Below are positions 56,683 through 64,000 of a DNA stretch of 64,000 bases, one piece after another. A program made the position numbers and the translations under genes. Location of the stretch: contig NW_011887292.1 in the NCBI RefSeq assembly GCF_000151315.2, forward strand, positions 661,534 through 725,533, read 5' to 3'. Below the pieces are notes generated by a model. That model had not been told where the DNA came from and did not search any database. It saw only the letters and a list, made by a program, of their open reading frames with translations. The stretch is from Capsaspora owczarzaki ATCC 30864. Taxonomy: Eukaryota; Opisthokonta; Filasterea. How positions within the stretch are numbered: the stretch's first letter is position 1; each line of letters starts with the position of its first letter.

Positions 56683-59600
56683 ATGCCTTCCAGAATGGCG
56701 CACCGCATCCCTGTCACGCTGTGGAAGAGCTTGATGCTGGTGGCGCTGTGTGTTGTGGTGGCCAAGGACTTTGCTGGAGCTTCAGCACTGCGGGTCGACG
56801 CTGCGCAGCCGAACTGCTTGTCTTCGACTCCTGGCGAAGGGGTGACTGTCGTTGTCTCTGGCGACTTTGGCCCATCTGCGCCAGTGCCTGCAAGCAACCT
56901 CATGTGCCTGCTCGGGTCGTCGGCGCAATCCGCCTTGGCTGGCACCTGGATCAGCAGCACGCGGGTGCAGTGCGATCTTCCTGCTGCGAACGCCATGCCT
57001 GCATCTGTCGACTTTGTGCTGCGCGATTACACCTATCAGCTGCTCCCCGCAAAGTACATGCAACTGCGCATCACCCTCGACAGCAACGCTACTCGCGTCC
57101 CTGGCTGGCTCCCCGTCTTCACTCCGCCGGCGACAAGTCTCTCTGGGCTCGTGCCTGATCGGTATTTTTTTTTTTTTTTTTTGATTCCTTGTTTTGTTTA
57201 CGTCCTTGTTGGGCATTTGCGCTCGTCCTCGCTATGTTTCCGGCTATTGCACCTCTCGCTCGCGCACGCGCTCTCTCTCTCTCATCGAGATCTTGGTTAC
57301 GTTGAAGTGCGACTGAGTGGGGAGTGACGGTACGTCGAAGCAGATTCCAAAAACAACAAAAAAAAAAAAACCCAACAACATCGAACAAAAACAGGAGACG
57401 AAAACCCGCAAAAACAAACAAAAAAACCAAAAACCCACAACAAATACAAACGCGAAAAGGTGCGAAAAAAAGGCGCGCGTGAGGGTCTCTGCCGCTCGCA
57501 GCACTACCAAAATGCTTGCCAATCCAACTGCCAGTAGAAAAAACCAGACATCTTTGCATCTCTGCTTTCGGACTTGAGAGCGTGCAGGTGATCTGGCGAC
57601 TTGTTTGGTTTATTTTTTGGGACCTTACTGGGGTCACCCAAGACGAGTTTATTTGTCGTTTCCCTGTTTCTTGTGACTCATTCAGTCTGATTTTGTGATT
57701 GTTTTTTTTGTGGCAATTTTGCTCAACAACAGTGGTCCAATCGGTGGCAACACGCACGTCACCGTGTCAAGTGTTGGGTAAAGATTGATTGAATTTGGAA
57801 GAGAACAGCAAAATCGAAAATCCCTCACTTTCTCTGCTCTTCCCCTATTGTTTTTCAGCGCCATTGACAACCGCGATCTTCGATGCAAGTTTGGCACGGT
57901 CGAGACAAATGGCAACTTTATCGACGCTACCTCGTACCATTGCACGTCTGCCACTGTCGGCTCGCCTGGACTCGTGGATGTTGAACTCAAAACCGAGCCC
58001 ACACAAATGTCCATGGGCGTCTACCTGGATGGCGTTGACGATTATGGAGTTGCGCCCATCCCTGTGGCCGAGCTGAGTCTCAACATGACGTTTGAGACGT
58101 GGTGGCGTCCCGCCGAAATCCGTGGCCGCCTCCAGGCGCTCATCCAGAGTTGCGTGCCTGGCGAAACGCCCGAGACGAACTGCGAATTCTGGATCACGGT
58201 TGCTCGCCCAAGTGCAACGGATCCCAACTTGAGCGCGTTCGGCTTTGGCCACGAGTTTTACAACGGACAAAACCAAGAGGACAACTACTACGTCCTGCCC
58301 CTTTCGGCTCAAAGCCAGTGGCAGCACGTGTCGGTCGTTCGTGAAATCTGGGATCCAACGCTGGCGGTCTGCTCAACGGCTGGTTGCCCGGCGATTGGCG
58401 AATACCGTGTGTACTGGAACGGCGAGCTTGCCGGAGAGCCGTACCAATTCACCGTCAACACGATGAATGGCACGACCAACACGTATGTTGGTGCGTTGTA
58501 CACCACATCCTTCTTCAAGGGCGTGATTGACGATGTGCGCATTGTCGACTACCCCAAGACGCAGGCACAAGTCCAACAGGGTATGCACGATGTCTACACC
58601 GGATACGAACCCGGCACCATTGTCTCGTGGGACTTTGAGCCAAACCATCAAGTCTTTTCAGTCACAAGCTACCAGAGCGATATGGTCACGCCGCATCAGT
58701 ACACAAACTTTATCACCACCCCTTCCAACCCAACCGTCCCGTACCAGCTGAACATGGGAGGCGGCACTGCCCTTTTTGCCGGCCAGATTGTCCAGGCGGT
58801 TGCCTTTGCAGAGTTCCCTGCGGCCCCGTCTGGTCTGCAATTCTTGTACTACACCCCAGAGACAATCACCGACTTTGCTCCCCAACACGGCCGCACCTCG
58901 GGTGGTACCGTTGTCACCGTCTATGGCACCGGATTTTTGAACTCGACCTACCTCTCATGTCGCTTTGGTTTGGCCGATCCGACTCCCGCCAACTTTATCA
59001 ACTCGACAACATTGACGTGCATTTCGCCCGCGTACTCGATCTGCTCCCAAGGCTCGGAAAGCCTGGTCATTCAATTGTTTGTCTCCAACAACAACCAGCA
59101 GTTTGTTGTGGCAGCAGCAAACTTCACCTACTACCAGCCCGCCACAATTCAGAGCGTGTCGCCCACCCAGGCTCCTCTCACCAGCACCTTTCCCGTGACG
59201 ATCTTTGGCAGTGGATTCATCTCGACTCCCGAGTTCCGCTGCCTTTTTGGCAGTCACGCGTCCGTGCCATTGTCCATTACCCCCACGCAGGTTGTCTGCT
59301 ACCCGCCACCCGCCGATTCCGGTGAAATTGTGGTCGTTTCGGTGACCATGGAAGGACAGACCTCGCCCGCTTCGCAGGTCATCTTTACTCTGTTCGATCA
59401 GTGGTCTGTTGTGGAAACCACAGCGGTCGGCATTGCCATCTTTATGGGCATTTGCTTTGCCATCGTCGTCTTTGTTCATATCTGGCTGTTTGTGCATCGC
59501 AATGACAAGGCTGTCAAGGCCTCAGCGCCTCTGTTTGGCCAATTCATTTTGTTTGGCGCGTACCTTGGCTTTGGCGCGGTTTCTGCCTTCTTCGCCACTC

Positions 59601-60681
59601 CCACCGACGCATCATGCACGGTGGGGATCTGGTTTGTTTTCCTGTCGTTTTCCTTCATGTTTGCGAGTCTCTTTATCAAGAACTGGCGCATTCAGCACAT
59701 CTTCAATGTGAGTTTCTCGAGCGCACTGTTTGTGTTGCTGGTGTCACTCAGATGTGTTGCCGTCCATGACATGGCTCACTTTTCTCGTGTCGCCTGCAGA
59801 ACAAGAAGCTCGACAAAGCAGCGTCGAAAAACCTGACCGACCTTCGTCTCTCTATCGCCTTGTTCTTTGTGGTTGGTATCATGATCATTATTCTTGCAGT
59901 CTGGACGGGGACGGCCGACGACAAGGTGCAGATCGACGATGAGGGTTTTGCGTCCTGCTATGTCAACCCCACTTTCCAAGGCATTCTGTTTGCCTACATG
60001 GGCGTCATGATGCTGTTTGGCATTATTTTGGCCATCCGCACCCGCAACATCAAGGAGGATGCTTTCAATGAAAGCAGGCTCATTTCGGTTGCCATTTACA
60101 ACGTCTCCTTTGTGACTATCATTATGATTCCGCTGGTGACCTTTACGACCGATGTTCGGGCGCTCCTGGTGATGAAGGTATGGTTTCTCGAAGGCGTTTG
60201 CAACAGACAAAACAAATCAAACTCAGCCTTTTGGTTTTTTTTTCCCCCCTTTTTGAACAACCCGCGCAGAGTGTCGGCATTCTTTTCGCCGTCATGGTCA
60301 CTGTCGGCTTGTTGTTCTTCCCCAAGATTTGGCAAGCAGCAATTCACCAGCGTCGAGTGTAAGGCTATTTTGGATTCTTCATCCCAACCGCTCGCGAATC
60401 CTGATTTGTGTCATTTTGTATTCTCTTGATCCTTGCACAGCGCTCGCATGCGAAATTCCAGCGATCAAAACACGCCTGGGCCCACCAACTCCAACACCAA
60501 CGCAGCATCTGCGCGAGCCGGAGGAATCAATTCGCCCAGGGGTTCGCAGAACAACGAGGGGTCGCAGACTCGTCAAACTCACTCGCACGTCTCTCATCCC
60601 TCATCAGACGAAGCGGCTGTGGACATGATGCAACTCCCGATGAGCGAGTTCAAATCTCCTTCAGAGCAGCTGCGCGCTTGA
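56683..60681 (+). CDS. Class C (GABA-B-like) seven-helix receptor with IPT/TIG and LamG-like ectodomain
   Basis: Six exons: 56683-57161, 57733-57777, 57859-59707, 59800-60177, 60270-60358 and 60441-60681, in phase, 1,026 residues. A signal peptide (about 10-35, LWKSLMLVALCVVVA) leads to the ectodomain. Parts in order: an IPT-like unit with GEGVTVVVSGDFGP (about 45-170); RGPIGGNTHVTVSSVG; a concanavalin/LamG-like domain (about 225-415, YLDGVDDYGVAP, MTFETWWRP, GVIDDVRIVDYP); two IPT/TIG units (from about 509, ITDFAPQHGRTSGGTVVTVYGTGF and about 604, IQSVSPTQAPLTS). Seven helices run from about 690 to 940 in class C style: FMFASLFIKNWRIQHIFNNKKL at TM3/loop 2, GILFAYMGVMMLFGIILAIRTRNIK, FNESRLISVAIYNV and VGLLFFPKIWQ, closest to GABA-B receptors. 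No Venus-flytrap domain is present. The cytoplasmic tail is Ser/Asn/Gln-rich. ATG at 56695 (MAHRIP) is an alternative start. Confidence 0.87.
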
Positions 60682-61426
60682 TTGAGTCAAAATCTATCAG
60701 AGTTATTGTTGAGTTTTGTTGCTGTTGTTGTGAGCGTTTTTCGTTTTCAGATGTGTGTGTGTGCTTGCGTGTGTGTGTGTGTGTGTGTCAAGCCGAATAT
60801 GGCATGAATATTGTTTGCAAACCCATCTTGGTTTCTGAGCCACCGCGCCCCCACACGACCATCTCACGTGCCGCGCTGCTCGCCAAGGGCGGTCACCTGA
60901 GAGACGACCATCGCCCCATGCACAAGAACTACCAGTGGCCTGTTATGTCCTGTCAGCTAGTATTGAATTGTCCCCAATCCAGCACACATACTAACTTATT
61001 ACGTGCTCAGCCAGTCTCCAAATTGTACGGTAGCGTTTTCTGCTGCATTGAAATTTCTGGTTGCAATCTTCACACATGACCCACTACACACATGCTCCAG
61101 TGCCTTGCCTTTCATGCGTTACCTTGGCATGAATCGAATGGACTCGATTCGACCCGAAGCCGGGTCAGAGTGAGCGCGAGGGACGTAAAGCGAGGAGCCT
61201 AACTTGTTGACGCGGCACTCGTCTTGCACTCATCAAGAGACGCATATCGATTGATAGTCAAGCGCTCATCACTCTCGCCCTCAGTGCGCACGATAGGAAC
61301 GAGAGACAGAGAGCTGCATGCGGAACGGGGGAGACGTGGCATTTTGGCTTCACTCCAACGCGACTGACCTCGCCCGTCGCCATTCTTTGTAGAACACTCA
61401 CACCCCCGCGAGTAACACACCCTCAC
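60682..61426. other. Intergenic region between receptor and ELMOD genes
   Basis: 745 bp, both neighbours on the plus strand. It contains a GT repeat at about 60752-60788 in the receptor 3' flank. No gene seen. Confidence 0.5.
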
Positions 61427-63324
61427 ATGACGCACCCGGCATCTTCGTCCGTGGCGTCCAATGCAGCGAGAGGTCGGCGGTTGGCTGCCCGTCCGTCGCT
61501 CTTCCACCGCATCCTCAAGTGGGTGCTGCACGTCCTGACGCGCGCCTGTGAGCTCCAGCGACTGCTCAGCGCACTGCCAGTCCAAGCACAGCCTCCAAGC
61601 GATGTTGTCGCTCGCGTCGGTGCGTTTTGTTGGTGGCTGATCAGACCGTTTCCGCATTCGGTCATACTCTCTGAGCTCACTTCTGATTTTGACTTTTCTG
61701 ATTCTTCTGGCTTTTTTGTCCACTGTGTCTGCTGCTACTGCTGCTGCTGGTTGTCGTTCCGCACTCTCAACCTTCACACTGCACTTGTATCATCACCTTC
61801 GACATCCTCGCTCTTTTGACACGCTCGAATCTCCCACAATCGTTAATCTTTGGAAACGATGACGATTACTCTGCCTGTCAACGTGTCCGACTCTGCTCGC
61901 GTCATCCACTCCAACTGCGCCTGCGGACATAAAACCCACCCTGGGCCAAACCTCACTCGAATGTGCTCAGAGTTGAGCTTGATGTGGTCGCGCGTCTTGC
62001 CTGTAAGAATTTCTTTTTTTGTGTGTGATCTTGAGCGCCGAATCTGCTTTTGCGGCCAAACTTGAACGATTCGGTTTGTCGACATCATCTTTGTTCGGAT
62101 TTTTTTCCTCAGGATCTGTCGTTGCCAGTCTCCCAACACCAGAGCTTTGATGTACCACGCGCTGTTCATTATGTCAAAGCGCAGAAGCACATCCAAGAGC
62201 CCGCAGATTCACCGTACGTCATTTTTTCATCAGAGCAGCACTTTTTCACTCGTAAACTCATTTTTGAACGCCGTCCTGATTCGCAGATTCACCGCTCAGC
62301 TGCGTCGCTGCCTTGAGATGATTTCAGACTTGGGCACTCTCTTTGAGCGTGTCACCGAACTGCAGGACACGCCGTACGATTCGTCGCAAGAATCGAACGA
62401 AGCGCAGCTTGTGGAGGTAGAGATTGTCGTTGTTCTTTGTTTCGGCTCTCGTGTCTCGTGTCTCTGCATGTCTCACAACACACCATGGTCCACTTCTTTG
62501 CCCGACTGTGTTTTGGCGGATGACAGCTTTGGGAATTGATGATGCCAGAACAGCAACTCTCTGCGCGCGTTTCAAACGACTGGAAGACCCTCGGCTTCCA
62601 GGGTCGTGATCCCGCTACAGACTTTCGTGGCATGGGCATGCTTGGCTTGAAGCAGCTCTTGTTTTTCGCCCAGCAGCACAACACCCAGGCTCGCGGCGCG
62701 TTGACCGTGTCGTGTCATCCTGAGCGCGGGTATGTTTCTTTTTTTTTTTTCTCCCTTTCCAGCAGTCCCTTTCTCCCCCTCCCCTCTCGTCCTCAAATCA
62801 CTTCAAATCAATGAGGATTCTCGATGGAATTCCGACCACCAACTTTCCTGTTATGCTTGTTACTTGTTCCCCTGCTCTGCAGCTTTTCCTACGCCATTGT
62901 TGGCATCAACCTTTCCAGCATGGCCGTCGAATTTTTGGACAACCCGAAACTACACGAGCTGCTGTACCATTTGAGCAATCAGCCCGAGTGCAGCAAAGAC
63001 AGCCTGGTCAACTTCAACGACTTTTACTGTGAGTGTAAATTGGTTTTTTTCCCGGCGCGCTTTCCGAGCCTTTGGTGCTGACCGACTTCCCCCCCCCCGC
63101 ATTCTTGCATTCTCTCTTTTGTCTGCACAGGCTTTTTGTTTTGCGAGTTTAGCCGGCTGTGGCGCCAAGTCAACCCAGAGAATATGCTGGCCTTCAACCA
63201 AATTCGCGATTCTCTGAAGGCGACTGTGACGCGCACCCTCGAGCACAATCTTGAAGCAGTTTCGGCAGCGATCGTTGCCATGCGTGTGCTAAACCACGAC
63301 GCTAATTCCTCGATTCAACACTAA
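61427..63324 (+). CDS. ELMOD: ELMO-domain protein, ELMOD2-like (ARF/ARL GAP family)
   Basis: ELMODs act as GAPs for ARL2/ARF GTPases. Seven exons: 61427-61619, 61971-62002 (32 nt), 62113-62213, 62287-62416, 62527-62729, 62883-63028 and 63131-63324; phases agree, 332 residues. The N-terminal FHRILKWVLHVLTRACELQRLL parallels the ELMOD2 start. The ELMO domain has WKTLGFQGRDPATDFRGMGMLGLKQLLFFA, where the Arg in TDFRGMG is the proposed catalytic residue, then YAIVGINLSSMAVEFL, LVNFNDFYC and FCEFSRLW. It ends in NSSIQH. The first intron is 351 bp with an AG-free tract reaching the acceptor. Possible partner in cis of function: ARL-family GTPase ARL1 lies 6 kb away, but ELMODs are known to act on ARL2/ARF6 rather than ARL1. 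Converges with POLD1 at 75 bp. Confidence 0.92.
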
Positions 63325-63399
63325 ACGCTTTTAATTTGTGTAATCATTGTCCAAAAGAGAAAAACAAAATCAACACAATTATTTTTGAAAATGCGCGCT
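63325..63399. other. 75 bp convergent gap, ELMOD / POLD1
   Basis: Two stop codons face each other across 75 bp; the 3' UTRs must overlap on opposite strands unless both end very early. Confidence 0.6.
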
Positions 63400-64000
63400 T
63401 CACCACGAGTCAAATCGCCGCACGATCTCGTGTTGATCGCTCAAGTCCTTTTGCACTTTTCGGCGCATGTAGAAAATAGGGCAATCGCAACTGTGGACGG
63501 CACACGGAGCAAATCAGAGCTGTGAGCATACAACGCAAAAAAAAAATCATCATTCCAATTGAATACGAGGAGAACTTGCCTGGTGCAAATAACCTCTTCG
63601 TGGAGACTACCCTGGCATCGTTGACACTCGGTCCAAAGGCGTGAGAATTTCATCTCGAGCGCATGCAGGCCCGCAATCTACAATGATTTTGGTCAGCGTG
63701 TGAGAAACAATGCAACCCAGCATCACGCAAAAAAACAACATGACAATGCTCGAGTTACCTCTTGTTGAAACAGTTGTGCTTCGCGTGGTTTGCAATTGCT
63801 GCACACGGCGTCCTCTGCAACATCCGCTCGTAGAACGTTAGCACTGACAACAAACAAACAAACAAACAAACAAACAAACAAAAACAAACACCCCACTCAC
63901 AAAACAACCCCACTCCCCCTGACACCACACTCACCATTCCGCGCCAAGGGCACTTTGCAACCAACACAGCGAATGCTGCGAACAGTGAATTTGCTCAATC
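63400..64000 (-). CDS. POLD1: DNA polymerase delta catalytic subunit, C-terminal zinc/Fe-S region (partial)
   Basis: The 3' end of a gene running in from beyond 64000. Exons: 64000-63935 (partial), 63814-63759, 63677-63580 and 63490-63400, all in phase. It codes for the CysA zinc module (RCVGC and CSNCKPRE) and CysB module (CQRC and [10 protein letters not shown]), the latter binding the 4Fe-4S cluster that holds POLD2. [20 protein letters not shown] and [11 protein letters not shown] are nearly identical to human POLD1; the end is RRFDSW. CysA Cys spacing and all four CysB cysteines are kept. The intron between the last two exons (63491-63579) begins GC rather than GT (ACCAG then GCAAGT), the standard GC-AG variant. 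The polymerase and exonuclease domains lie outside the window. Confidence 0.95.
63848..63890. repeat. CAAA tetranucleotide repeat in POLD1 intron
   Basis: About nine CAAA units (GTTT on the coding strand) in the intron 63815-63934, giving an extended T-rich tract before the acceptor. Confidence 0.85.

Overview
This is nuclear DNA from a unicellular eukaryote with a compact genome. The 64 kb hold 23 protein-coding genes (22 with a clear family or domain call), about one per 2.8 kb, on both strands. Most introns are 60-150 bp with GT-AG ends, plus one GC-AG intron. Exons are GC-rich, while introns and spacers are full of A/T homopolymers. The protein set is opisthokont and animal-like: a WAVE-complex CYFIP, SHOC2, PACSIN, ELMOD, ARL1, VPS26, UBE2T, PKMYT1-like kinase and a class C 7TM receptor. 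Alongside them sit a fungal-type WOPR regulator and a bacterial-type diaminopimelate epimerase. My best inference is a unicellular holozoan (filasterean or choanoflagellate grade; Capsaspora-like genome statistics would fit), but the sequence alone does not settle the species. I see no transposon, retroelement, CRISPR array, tRNA or rRNA.

Layout, left to right. 1-3630 (-) CYFIP, 3' part beyond the window; 4199-5497 (+) SUGCT-type CoA-transferase; 5667-7380 (-) threonine dehydrogenase; 7606-8827 (-) UBE2T; 10728-13556 (+) Q-rich cyclin; 13995-17290 (-) SHOC2; 17978-20182 (-) unrecognised S/T/P-rich protein; 21582-22353 (-) TRM9 methyltransferase; 25098-26840 (+) INPP5A; 27326-29393 (-) VPS26; 29562-31367 (+) F-box/LRR; 31700-35316 (-) MYT1-like kinase; 36144-38917 (+) dihydropyrimidinase; 39079-40081 (-) membrane U-box protein; 42935-44014 (+) WOPR factor; 44575-46670 (-) UAP1; 47082-49133 (-) membrane protein with tandem cystatin-like domains; 49851-50999 (-) DapF; 51272-52704 (-) PACSIN; 53966-55562 (-) ARL1; 56683-60681 (+) class C 7TM receptor with IPT and LamG-like ectodomain; 61427-63324 (+) ELMOD; 63400-64000 (-) POLD1 C-terminus.

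The genes do not form a pathway cluster. Shared themes are scattered: membrane and actin remodelling (CYFIP, PACSIN, ELMOD, ARL1, VPS26), cell-cycle and genome maintenance (MYT1-like, cyclin, UBE2T, POLD1) and small-molecule metabolism (SUGCT, TDH, DPYS, UAP1, DapF). Seven genes are single-exon while others carry up to 11 introns.

The most interesting items are the receptor with an unusual ectodomain, the membrane-anchored multi-cystatin protein, the WOPR gene with a phased AATCGATCA repeat in its upstream spacer, start codons split off by introns (VPS26, ARL1), 15 and 16 nt micro-exons in ARL1, and a 293 nt AG-free tract in the first ELMOD intron.
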